A stretch of 64,000 nucleotides of DNA from positions 81,589 through 145,588 of the forward strand of contig NW_004457638.1 in assembly GCF_000313135.1 (NCBI RefSeq), read 5' to 3'. Below, piece after piece: positions 11,096-22,360 of this stretch. The stretch comes from Acanthamoeba castellanii str. Neff (lineage: Eukaryota; Discosea; Longamoebia; Acanthamoebidae). Numbering within the stretch: the stretch's first letter is position 1; the number at the start of each line of letters is the position of its first letter. The notes under the pieces were generated by a model, which saw only the letters and a list, made by a program, of their open reading frames with translations, did not search any database and had not been told where the DNA came from. The translations under genes were made by a program, and so were the position numbers.

Positions 11096-12678
11096 ATGGA
11101 GGGCGTGGAAGGAGGAGAGGCGGAGCGGTGGCGCGAGGTGGCGGTGGCGGCGGCTCGTCAGGCGGGTGCCATCATCGCTACGGCCTTTCGCAAGACCGAC
11201 GGCCCTGAGAACATCGAGCGCAAGACAGTACTCGACGTCGTGACCGAGACCGGTACCATCTTGCGGCCGTGTTGGAGATTGTTGTGGGGGGGGGGCGTAC
11301 ACCACCCGCAGTGGTGGCAAAGTGCTCTCTTCAATCAATCGATCAATCACATGTTCTACAAATTCTTGTAGCGCCACAAATCTCAAAGCAAACAAACAAG
11401 TCTTGCGAGCTTGCGGGTCCATTCTATCTCTACGACTTACGCCACGCACGTACAACGTGCATTCGCAGACAAGGAGTGCGAGCGGGTGATCATGGAAGCG
11501 CTCCTGGGCGCATTCCCCACGCACCGGTTCATCGGCGAGGAGACGGCCGTCGATGGCACTGACGACGTGCTGACCGACACGCCCACCTGGATCATCGACC
11601 CTCTCGGTATCCCTTTCTATCATCGTGTCGTGTGCGGTGCGTGCGGTGAATGCGTGTGCTCACTTCACTTCACATCATTGGCAGATGGAACGATCAATTT
11701 TGTGCACAAGTTTCCCTACATTTGCGTGTGCATCGGGCTCGTGGTGAACAAGAAGCCTCTCGTCGGCGTCGTCTACGCTCCTCTTCTCGATGAAATGTAC
11801 CCCCGATCTCGACACCAGTTCCCATTCCTCTGTGACGTTCTTGCCTGACTGCGTTGTGTGTGTGTTGTGTGTTGTGTGTTGTGTGTTGTGTGTTGTGTGT
11901 TGTGCATGTGTGTGTGCGTGGGGCTTTTTAGGTTCACTGCTATCAGCGGGCAAGGCGCCTTCCTAATGACCGACCAATTCGTGTGTCGCAGATCCGGTAC
12001 GCTCAGGCCTGACCGGTCTTTCTTTGCGCTCGAGGCTTACACGCACACTGAAACTGTGTGTGTGTTGTGTGTGTGTGTGTGTGTGTTGCTCATCAGAGAG
12101 CTGGAGAGCGCGATGCTGGCGACCGGCTTTCCCAAATACCGCGAATACCTCAACTTCCAGACCGCCGCCATCTACCAGGCGCTGTCCTCCAACGTGCAGG
12201 CCATCAGGTACACAACACAACGCTGTGCGCACGCACGCATGATCGCACACGACACGACGCGCGTCTGGGCTAACGAGATGAGGTCGGAAGGGCGAATGGT
12301 TCGTGCGCGCTGGACATGTGCGGGGTGGCGGTGGGCCGCCTGGAGGCCTACTACACGTGCACGGGCGTGCGCACGTGGGACTTCGCGGCTGCCACGGTCA
12401 TCGTGCGCGAGGCCGGCGGGCTCGTCCTCGACCCCACAGGTGCGCACCTTTCCGCTAAATTGCACACGGCACGCACGCACGCACCATACCACCTTCATCG
12501 CACACGCACAAATGACACGACACGCGCGCTTCATCTTCAATGCAACGCAGGCGGCGAGTTGGATATCATGGGCAAGCGCGTGATGGCCACGAATGGCCAG
12601 GAGATGGCGGACAAGATCGTGGGGTTCATCCGTGACCGCAACCTCCCCCAGGACGTGGGCAGCCTGCCCGACTTTTGA
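11096..12678 (+). CDS. IMPA1: Inositol monophosphatase
   Basis: Exons 11096-11252, 11469-11606, 11685-11796, 11932-11996, 12099-12207, 12291-12439 and 12551-12678, 285 residues, the usual size. Metal-binding motifs are present: FIGEET, WIIDPL joined across an intron to DGTINFVH, and WDFAAATVIVREAGG. The enzyme hydrolyses inositol monophosphates to myo-inositol with Mg2+ and feeds phosphoinositide synthesis. The acceptor at 12290 was chosen because it alone restores the family segment IRANGSCALDMC. The start is preceded by an AT-rich patch with TATAAA only 5 bases upstream. Confidence 0.92.
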
Positions 12679-12974
12679 TTGGCCATTGGTAGCGGGCCTC
12701 CCACGTACGTAATGCGGTTTATTGGTGCAGCAGCCACAAGTTTTTATGTATTTTAATGTGTGCATTTTGTAATGGCAGGTTGTGTGGGAGGGAGGGTTAC
12801 AAGGAAACACTTGAAAAAAAGGAGCCAGACCATGGTGGCATGGCAAGAGAGACATGAAGAAAACTCCGCCAAAGCAAGTTACTCGAACGAAGTACTCGAA
12901 GAGGTGGCTGGCTGTGACGGCGCAGCAGAACTCACTCAGTGAAAAGGTTGTAACAGCACAAGAAAGCAACACAC

Positions 12975-15190
12975 ATGGAGACTCAACGAAAGGACAGCAA
13001 AGGGGCGAATCTGCCAGAGATGGAAGGGTTTCTGGTGAAGAAGGGGGCGGTGGTCAAGTCCTGGAAGAAGAGATGGTGCATCCTGAGAGACAACGCCCTG
13101 GCCTACTACACCAAGAAGGTGCCCCACCAAACAAACATAAAGATTTTATTTTGTCTAATTTTTGAAAGAGTTTCAAACCAATTGGTATTGATTGTTCTTC
13201 TGGCATGCGGCAGGGAGGCGAGTTGAAGGGCATCATTCCCATGGGTTCGGCGGGCGGCGTTCAGCAGCTCACCGCCAATGACACCAAGAAAAAGAACAAC
13301 AAGAAGAAGCACTGCTTCACCCTGGAGACACCCCATCGCAATTGGCACTTCGTTGCCGAGAGCGAGGAGCTGATGGTCCCTGGATCGAGGCCCTCACCCG
13401 CTGCCGCGACGCCGCCAAGGCCAGTCCCATTGCAACTGCCCAGGTTTTGCCCGTAATCCTCCTAGGTAACAGCCCAGTTGCTCACTGGTGTCGGAGGAAA
13501 ACCCTGGGCAGCTCCAGGTTGCCGAGGTCGGGCCAGACTCCAACCAATTGAAGGTCAACGACTTTGAGCCCATGGCCGTGATTGGCCGCGGCAACTTTGG
13601 CAAGGTCCAGCTGCTGGGTTACTGGGTTTTGGTTACTTTCGTTGCATTGGAACGTTCTGACCAACCGGAATGTAATCTCGTGGTGACCACGGAAACAAAA
13701 CAGGTGTTGCAGGTGAGACTAAAGTCGACGGGGAAGATCTACGCCATGAAGGTGCTGCACAAGACCAGCATGTTGGAGGGCAAGGGCCTGGCGCACACCA
13801 TGGCCGAGAAGGCCATCATGATCCGCCTGTCGTCGCCCTTCATCGTCAAGCTCCACTTCACCTTCCAGAGCTCCGACAAGGTCTACTTTGTCATGGACTA
13901 TGTCAACGGCGGTACTCTACCCATACATATTTCTATATATTTCAACATATTCGTTACATGTTATGACATAAATGTAAATCAGGCGAGGTGTTCTATCTCT
14001 TGCAACGGGACAAGACGTTCAGCGAGGAGCGGGCGTGCTTCTACGCCGCTGAGATCCTGTTGAGTCTGGAGTACCTCCACCAAGAGGGTGTAATCTACAG
14101 GTACTACATTCCAATCAACATTACTGCCAAATCTTAGGATAGTTTATGTATCTTTAGTTTTCTTGTATATTCACCACTTATAATCATATATTAATAACAT
14201 AGGGACTTGAAACCGGAGAACGTATTGATCAGTGGCGAGGGCCACGTGCGATTGACCGACTTTGGCATCTCCAAGGAGGGCTTCGTGTCCAAGAACGACC
14301 GCACCAACACCCTCTGCGGCACCCCCGACTACCTCGGTACCCCCTCAGCCCCCCCCCCCAAATGCGGTCTTCTGTTTGTGGACTGATCGGCTTTCCCGCG
14401 CACGAGCGTTTGGTGGGTCCAGCGCCGGAGATGTTGGCGCGGCTGAGCTACGGCGTGGAGGTCGACTGGTGGAGCTTCGGCATCCTCATCCACGAGATGC
14501 TCACCGGCTTTGTGCGTCTGACCACTTGTTGTCCACTCATTTCCCCCATTTGTGCTCATCACGCACGCACACGCACACGCACACGCACACGCACACGCGC
14601 ACGCGCACGCACAGCCGCCATTCTACAGCATTGACACGCAGGTGATGTGTGAGCGAATCGTCCAGGAGGCCTATCAACCGAATCCTAAACTGAGCGAGGT
14701 ACGCGAGTGTTGGTTTCTGTTGTGTGTGTGGAGTATTGGCCTTAGTCGCACCACGCTCATCGCACGCAACACGCGCACAGAATGCGAACGATCTGATCGG
14801 GCGCCTGCTGCAGCGCGACCCGACCGTGCGGCTCTGCGATCCTGCCCTCCTCAAGGCGCACCCGTTCTTCGCGTCCATCGACTGGGCCAAGCTCGCCGAC
14901 CTGGCCGTCACCCCACCCTACATCCCGCCCGTCGTACGAGCCCACAATATTTAAAAATAATTGATTTTATATTTTATATTTTTGATAATTTAAGTATCTG
15001 AATGGTGGATGCTGGTGAGCAGAAGGACGAGGCGTCGGTGGAGATGATAGATCCGCTGTTCACAACCGAGGCGGCGGCTGCCAACACGCCAACAGGCCTC
15101 AGCAAGTCCCTCCACTCCCAGGCCCACATCCAGGACTTCACCTACATCTCCACACCCGCCATCATCAGCCAATCAACCACAGACCAATGA
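12975..15190 (+). CDS. PH-domain AGC protein kinase, PKB/AKT family (one apparent frameshift)
   Basis: Exons 12975-13118, 13214-13443, 13473-13604, 13713-13911, 13983-14100, 14203-14336, 14423-14511, 14615-14698, 14781-14933 and 15023-15190, about 483 residues. The PH domain begins [18 protein letters not shown], with basic residues suited to PIP3. The kinase has GRGNFGK, the catalytic lysine in YAMKVL, YRDLKPEN, DFGISK and the activation loop [12 protein letters not shown]. The tail has a turn motif (NTPTGL) and a hydrophobic motif IQDFTYIS, where the usual first Phe is Ile. The frame slips inside the PH domain at 13377-13381 (before WIEALTRCR): one more base would restore it, most likely an error in a C run. 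Expected role: growth and chemotaxis signalling at the membrane. Confidence 0.9.
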
Positions 15191-15276
15191 TCACCCAAGC
15201 CTAAGTTTTACCCCACACAATCTGGGTCCTATTTACTCAATCCCAAGTGTAATCATCAATGATCATTGGCAGATGT

Positions 15277-18200
15277 TTAGAAAGTGTATTTCCTCCATTG
15301 CATCTGGATCAAGACACAGCGAACTGTAACATGAGAAACACACCAGCACCAACAAAAAAGTTCATGGTCAGTGGACGTAGACGCCGCCAAAGTGCTGTTG
15401 CTGCGCCTGCGGCTGGTGCTGCTGCTGGTGCTTGGCCAGGCGGCAGCGACGGAAGAGGCCAGGATGCTGCGGTCGATGTGCGACGGTTCCAAAGGCAACA
15501 GCACCGGCCCTTTGGCCGGCGCCTCCGCAACGCGCGCCTGGTCCTCTTCAACAACCTCTGTACCAAATAAACCGCACCACCATTAGTCCACACGCTGTGT
15601 GTGTGCGTTGTGTGTGTGTGTGTGTGTGTGTGGCGTGTGCGGCGGTGGGGAAACGTACGGGAGGCGTCCTTGTTGGCGCCGATCAAGCGAAGCAAAAAGT
15701 CCGACGCCGATTCGTTCGGGTGGACCGCCTCGGCCGCCGCCGGTGGGGCAAGCCCGCCGCTGCTCGCACGGAGGGCCGGCTGCTGCGGCTGCTGCGGCTG
15801 GTGGTGGGGTCCGAAGTGGGCCTCGGGCATGCGCGGGTGGTGCGGCGCGTGCGACTGCGACAGGCGCAGGACTCGCGCGGGCGCTCCCGCCGCCGGCGCG
15901 TGCGGGTGGTGCTCCGGCAGCGGCTGCGGCTGGGCCACCACCGCGGGCGCCGCCTGCACCGGCATTGGCGGACCCATGGGGCGCTGCTGGTGCGGGTGCG
16001 GATAAGGCTGGGGCTGGGGCTGGGGCGGGTGCGAAAATGGCTGGGGCGGCTGATGGTGCTGGAGGGGCGGTTCGGCGGCCCGCGGGGGAGACGGGCGCGG
16101 GCTGGGGCTGGCGGTGGTGGTGGCGGTGGTGAAGCGCCTGGGGCGAGTGCGAGGCGAGTTCGACGTCGCCCTGCCTCTGTGCGCCCGCGCCGCCGTTGCC
16201 GTTGGCGGCGAGCAGCTGCTCGGGGGTGACGAAGTCGGCGTAGTCGACGGCCGGCGCCGGCGCCGGGAAAGCGATGGTCGATGGGATCGACGTCGTCGCT
16301 CGCGGGAATCGCTTCCACGACGACGACGACGACGACGACGACGATGATGACGATGATGATGATGGTTGAAGGAAGGTGACGGTGGAGGGGGAGGCCGAGC
16401 GGCGAATGAAGCCGGACGAGGTGCGAGAGAGGGAGAGCGGGGTGTTGGCCGGGGCGGCCGATGGGGCGAAGAAGCGGCGCACGGGGAGCGAGGCCGACGA
16501 GGCGCCCAGGGAGGGCGGCGGGGTGGACGACCCGCGCAGGCCCGCGTAGCCGCCGCCGGGCGACGGGTGCTGGTGGGCGAAGGGCGACGAGAGCGCCGAC
16601 GGGGCGAAATTGCCGACGCCGCCGGGAATCGGGTGGGCCACGTAAAGCAATTCGATCAGCCGTCTGTACAGGAGGCTCATGTCCGGCGCCTGCACACACG
16701 ACACACGACGCGCGACACACGACGCGCGACACACGACACACGCATGAGGAATCCGTGGAATGCGTGTAGTTGTGCAGGGAATGTGTAGGCGTGTGTACGT
16801 GGGTGAAGTCCTGGGAGGCGGAGAGGCGGAGGAAGGGACGCGCAGGATTGATCGACGACGACGAGAAGGACGAGGGGGTGACGGGCCGCGAGGCCGTCGC
16901 GAGGCGGTGGCTCGTCGACGAGACGGGCGTCATCGAGCCGCTTCCGCTGTTGCTGACGCTGACGCCCTGGCCTGACGCCGACGAGTGGAGCGAGAGCGAG
17001 GGCGACGTCGACACGGCCGACGACGTTGGTGTCGACGCTGACGACGAGGCCGGCAGATAGGTCAACGGTGCGCGGAAGGCCGGCGCGGGCGACGGCTGTC
17101 GTCCGCCGTTGCCGTTGGCAGCGCAGTTGCTGTTGCTGTTGTCGACAGGTGTCGGCGACGGAAACTCAATCGTTGTCGACGCCTGGTGGTGGTGGCGTGC
17201 TGACGTGGCCGCTGACGTGGCTGCCGGCGGCAGCTGCTGGCGCGGGTGCTGGAGGGAGGCGGTCAGCAGGGAGGGCACCGCCGACGTCGTTTGTGTCGAC
17301 ATGTCAAACTGCTGCTGGGGCGGCTGGTGGGCGTGGTGGTGGTGAGCGGGCGACGAGGCGGCGGCGGCCGACGACGGCGCGGGCGTGGGCAGGAGCACGG
17401 TGCTGGCCGCCGGCAGGAACGGGTTGTAGATCGCGATGCGCGGCTCCTGGGCCAGCAACAGCTTCAATTGCTGCGTTCACAGTTTTACCAACCATTAAAG
17501 TAAGAATGAAGTGTGTTAATGATCGTGATCGTGCAACCGAGCGTGCAATATCATTGGCTGTGGCTAAATAATGTTGGGCGGCGGCGCACCTCGAGGCGCT
17601 TCTGGTAGTGGTCGAGCTCCTTGGCCAGGCGGTCGGCGTCGCTGAGGTTGTCCTTGAGCGCCTTGCCCCCGCCGCTGCCGCCCGTGGTCAACGGCGGCAG
17701 AATCTGCGCCGCCTGCATCAGGTGCGTCTTCCCCGTCGACGCCATGCTGCACGCGTGTGTGCGCGCGTGTGCGGTAGTGCGATGAGTGCGTGTGCGGTGT
17801 GTGCGCCGTGTCGGAAGGAACGCGCACCTGAGGGTGACGAGTTCGACCTCGCGGGAGATGGAGCCGAGGGCGAGGACCAGGCCCGACACGAGGATCGGCT
17901 GGAGGCTCTTCTTGTCCTCCGACTTGGACGACGCGTAGTGCTTGTAGAAATCGTCCGCCAGCTTACGCACCACCTCCCCCGAATACCTATCGCCACACAC
18001 GACACACGCTCCTCTTCAGCACACGCACACGCACACAACACGACACGACACACACCGCATACACACGCATACAACACGACACACACGACGACACACACGA
18101 CATACATGAAACGACACACACCGCACACACACGTACTTGCGGCCGTCGGCGGAGGACTTCTTTTTGTTGTTGCCGTGACCGTTGGCGTTGGCGTTGCCGT

Positions 18201-19413
18201 TGGCGACGGGGCTGGCGGCGCGCTTGGAGCTGAGGACGGAGTGGACCTGGAGGTGGGACAGCTTGTGGGGGCTCACGAGGGCCGTCGCGGTCTGTACAGT
18301 CTGCTGGTACCGCGCCTCCAGCTCGGGCGACACCGCGCGCAGCCGGTGCCGATCGATTCCCGATATCATCGTGAAGATCGGGTAGTTGCCGCCCTACACG
18401 ACACACGACACACGACCAACGACACGACACGCGCGGTGAGTTCTGGGAGGGGGTTGGAAGGGGGCGGGAGAGGGGGGGGTACCTCCATGGCGATGATGGG
18501 GTGGGACTTGAAGGAGTGGAAGAGGGAGACCGGGCGGAAGGGAATGAAGCCCACCACGCTGTGCGGTGCCTCGGGAGACGAGATCTGATACCATAATAAT
18601 GACGATTGCCATCATCAGCTCAAAAAACTCACTGATATGACACACGACACACACGACACACGACACAGGACACGTGCGCACACATGACACGACACGACAC
18701 GTGGCGAGACAAGACGAGACGAGGAGGGTACCTGCCAAAACGCCTTCTCGTAGGAGTCGCCGACGAAGAGGAGGGGCGAGGCGTAGGGGTCGCTGAACTG
18801 CGTCGTCAGGTTTTCCTGCACAACCGCACACAACCGCACACGCACACACGTTAGGTGTCAGCCCACCAACAAACAAATAAATACATAAGTAATAATTACC
18901 ATACAAAATAGGAAGAGGAGCGCGTACGTGGATGATTTTGAAGTAGGAGAGGAGATCGTCGTGGGGCTTGCGGAAGCACCGCTTCAAATTCTCGAGATAG
19001 CCGAAGTAGCTGAACCCCAGCCACCGGGGTCCACCGCTGGCGTGGTCCGACGATGAGGATGAGGATGAGGATGATGGAGACGAAGAGGTGGTGGAGGCAG
19101 ATGGAGATGAAGATGGAGTCGGCAGGCATCGTGCGTCGATGACGAGCGCGAATTCGATGTGGCGGGGCGAGAGGAGGAGGGAGAGGCCGGCGCCGCTGGC
19201 CACGCCCACGTCCACGCCCGCTGCCAGCTGCTGCCGCTTGAGCCCCGCTACGCGCCGCACCCCGCGCACGCAATCCCGGTACACGCGCACCTCTTGTTGT
19301 TGTTCCATCGATGTGGCGGCATCGTTGGTGCTGGCAGACGTAGCGGGAGACGAAGAAGAGGAAGAAGAGGAGGATGAAGGATCGTAATGGGTGGTGGCCA
19401 CTGTGCTCATCAT
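15277..19413 (-). CDS. Large uncharacterised protein with Ser/His/Pro-rich C-terminal half
   Basis: Minus-strand exons 19413-18928, 18815-18732, 18584-18483, 18393-18137, 17986-17828, 17746-17590, 17470-16799, 16689-about 15659 and a last exon from 15557. I do not recognise the family. The first half is well-composed globular sequence (LGFSYFGYLENLKRCF, DPYASPLLFVGDSYEKAFW, PHSVVGFIPFRPVSLF, NYPIFTMISGIDRHRL). From about 17400 downward it is low-complexity Ser, Pro, His and Gln. The best-looking frame changes near 16090 and again in the last exon, so the C-terminus is unresolved: stops at 15368-15370 or 15277-15279 are both possible. A poly-Ser tract comes from (ACG)n at 16316-16345. Confidence 0.6.
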
Positions 19414-19741
19414 CGATGTAGTAGAAGTAATAGCAAGGAGGGGGGATTTGGGTTGGGTGATGTGATCTGATCTGATCTCGGCGCGATTGGTCTCGTGGAG
19501 CGCAGGGAAATGGATATAAATTCCTGGGCTCGAGTGGAGCAAAAAAGAGTTGATTTGCTGCGGCGGTGAATCGAAAGCGTGAGAGTAGAGGCAAACTTGA
19601 ATTACACAGATTTTAGTTGCGTATTTTTTGTGGTGTGGGTTCTGTGGTATGGGAATGTCTGGTATGTTGTGCAATATTTTCCGTTTCTTTTCTTTTTCGC
19701 GCTCCGATCGCAAGAGATTCAATTACGATCGTCAAGAGAAG

Positions 19742-20315
19742 ATGCCGAAGCGCAACAGCAACGGAGGGGGAGGCGGAGGTCAGGCGGCCAAGGTTCGAGA
19801 GGATCCGCTCTACGAGCAGGTCCGGCAGATCAAGCAACAGAAGAACCAAACGAAAAAGGCCCAATACAAGAAGTACATACGATTCAATTTAATCGCCATT
19901 TTCCCCATTTCCCTCGATTACCAACGTAGAGCCCAACCGATGACAAATCTGTGCTTTTGATTGCCAATTATTTGCAATCTTGAATGGATGGCGATGCGCT
20001 TTACTCATCATCTCTGCTACTCGCGCCATCAGGCCGAAGACGAAGGTAGCATTCCGCCAGGAGCCTAAGGTGGCCGAGGGCGAGAAGCGTAAGATCAACT
20101 ACCAGATCGAGAAGAACAAGGGTCTGACCAAGCGACGCCGGAAGGAGTGCCGCAACAGCCGCGTCAAGCTCAAGAACAAGTACTCCAAGGCCATGAAGAA
20201 GCTCAACGGCCTCAGGCCGGGCGTGAAGGACCGCATGAACCCGGTCCACTACGATGGCGAGGCCAGCGGCATCAACATGAACGTCGTCAAGAGCGTCTCA
20301 CTAAAGTCTTCTTGA
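19742..20315 (+). CDS. UTP3: Short Sas10/Utp3 C-terminal-domain protein
   Basis: Exons 19742-19872 and 20033-20315, 137 residues. The second exon matches the C-terminal domain of Sas10/Utp3, a small-subunit processome factor in 18S rRNA processing: KRKINYQIEKNKGLTKRRRK, NSRVKLKNKYSKAMKKL, then GEASGINMNVVKSVSLKSS. The usual protein is several hundred residues with an N-terminal Sas10/C1D region. That region is absent, and the space upstream (19414-19741) is too short for it. It may be a split or reduced gene. It is divergent from the unknown gene on its left and convergent with GID8, 105 bp away. Confidence 0.82.
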
Positions 20316-20420
20316 ACGCAACCGTAGCCACGTGGTCTTCTCGTTCTCTACTACTTTTTATCTCTTTGTTATTATTTATTTGTTTATTTGTTTATTTACA
20401 TGTGAGCGAGGTGTGTGCGT

Positions 20421-22056
20421 CTAACTTGAAGGCTTGAAGAGAAGCGAACCCGAGGAGCTGATCCACGAGGAGGAAGCGCCGGCGGAGGAGGACAACGAAG
20501 ATGAGGTGGCCGACGACGACGAAGAGGAGGACGTGGAGGAGGAGGAAGAAGACGAGAAGGAGGCGTCGGCCAGGTTGGTGAGGTGCGGGAAGGTCGCTCC
20601 CTGTCCCGCCACCTTGTCCTGCGCCCACTTGACCATCCGCAGCAGGTCCACCAGCTTGGCCTCTGCTCTCACCACATCAGCGCACACAGCCCGGTCGACA
20701 TCAATGATGTTGAGTCACTACACCCGACACACATCGCACGACACGACACGACACACACGGCACACGACGACGAGGGGGAAACTTACCCTTTTCCTGGCCT
20801 TGGTTGATGAGGAGGGCGGCATTGACCTCGCTCGCCACCTTGAGTCTGTTCAACCAGGCCAGCCGCGGAGGTGCCGTCAATGTGTGTGTCGTGTGTGTGT
20901 TTGGTGCTGTGTGCGCTGTGCGTGCTGTGCTGTGCGGTGTGTGCGGGAGGAGTGCGGTGGGGCTAAGAAGGAAAGACTCACCGTTGTCGCGCTTCGAGGA
21001 GGGAGGCGACCGGCGAGGTCGTGTTGGTGACGTCGAACGCCAGCAGGGCCATGGTGCGCTCCAGCTCCCCCAGGAAATGCGGCTAATCAGCAGGCGCCAT
21101 ATACATCATATCATCAGCGTTGCACACAGCATTCCACCCGTGCGTCGTGTCGTGTGCGGTGCGTGCGTGTGTGTGTGTGTGTGTGTGTGGCGAGTACGTT
21201 GTCCTGGCCGAGCGAGGAGAGTTCTCGCTGCGCGAATTCGAGCGCCGCGTCGACGTCGCCCTTGCGGATGAGCTCGATCAGCTGCTGCTGCTTCAGGTGG
21301 AACACCAGCTCCGTGTTCTCGTCCAGAATCTGCAACCAACACGAGAACCAAACGGCCATCATCAGCCGTCGTCTTCCACATCGTGGCCAATCCACCATCG
21401 CCTCTACACCACGCGCATGCATGCACGCGTGCGGCCAGCTGAGCGCGCACCTCGGCGTCGAGTTGCTGGACTTTCTCGATGGCGGCGGGGATGTCGCCGT
21501 TCTGCACCGACGTGCGCACCTCCATTCGCCCCGTGATGGACTCCAGGTCCATGTCGGCTGCAGCGTAGAAGAAGAAGAAGATGATGATGGTGAGGTTTGC
21601 TTGGGCGTGGGGGGGGGCTGGGCTAAGAGAGAGAAGTGCTCGCGTACGGTCAACGGAGGCCTCCTTCTGGAAGACGGCGGCAGCATCCTTGTAGCCCTCG
21701 ATTACGAAGAAGTTCATGATCAACTCGTTCAGATCCGTACGAGGCACGTTAAGGAACAAAAACACAAAGTCCACGAAGATGGGAGTAGAGGATTGTTTGT
21801 AGAGAGGGGGGGGAAGAAAAGATGGGAGGTTGTAAAGAGGATATCGATTATCGAGCTTGATGGCGTTGGCCATCTTGCTCTGCCATTCGTCGTGGGTGAA
21901 GGAAGGGGGCGGCGGGGGCGGTGGCTGGTGGCGATGATGGTGATGATGGCCAGGCGTGTGGGGGACAGGCGCTGACAGAGCCTGTCTATGCCGAGTCGCG
22001 TGCGATCCACTCGCGCTGCCCCGAAGCAGCAAAGCCTCAGCAGAAGCCAGACTCAT
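20421..22056 (-). CDS. GID8: GID/CTLH E3 ligase subunit 8
   Basis: Minus-strand exons 22056-21648, 21557-21451, 21329-21198, 21082-20982, 20845-20787 and 20662-20421, 349 residues. It carries LisH (RTDLNELIMNFFVIEGYKDA), CTLH (ESITGRMEVRTSVQNGDIPA, then LVFHLKQQQLIELIRKGD) and CRA (ELERTMALLAFD, KLVDLLRMVKWAQDK) segments in GID8 order. GID8 is the scaffold of the CTLH ubiquitin ligase. Differences from the usual 230-residue protein: an extra N-terminal Pro/His stretch, about 30 residues between that and LisH that could be an unrecognised intron, and a poly-Ser tail of about 40 residues. Confidence 0.9.
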
Positions 22057-22360
22057 CTCTTGCCAGACTGTCTTGCAAGCAAAAAATGAAATTGAATTGA
22101 AAATGTAAAAACAAAAGAAATAGAGAGAATTTAGCGCTCTGTAAAAAAAACCTCATCCTTTGCTGGCGCAACTTCTCTGCAGCATCCTTTGTACAACCTC
22201 CTACGCACCACCTTCATCTCACCAAGGTACCCTTTTGCTTACCCCTCACTACTCACTGGATCTAAAGGCCAAAGCATAAACGTTTTTATTTTAAAAAATA
22301 TATTGTTTATTGCTTTTTATTGAATTGTTTATTATTCCCACAGTAGTAGCAGCATAGAGA
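22057..22360. promoter_or_regulatory. Divergent intergenic region between GID8 and TPP2
   Basis: About 300 bp, AT-rich toward TPP2 (22290-22340), with no coding frame. It must contain both promoters; a possible splice acceptor (cccacag, 22337-22343) hints at a 5' UTR intron of TPP2. No specific factor site stands out. Confidence 0.4.

Noticed and set aside
9674..12678. Operon of methyltransferase and inositol monophosphatase
   Set aside because: Short gaps are general in this window regardless of function; no evidence of a shared transcript.
12172..12972. Minus-strand open frame of 266 codons opposite inositol monophosphatase
   Set aside because: Overlaps well-supported exons of IMPA on the plus strand and has no recognisable domain.
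15683..17467. Minus-strand open frame of 594 codons across the unknown gene
   Set aside because: It runs through a well-placed intron (16690-16798) and changes to Arg-rich nonsense after it. Only the first part, 17470-16799, is taken as an exon.
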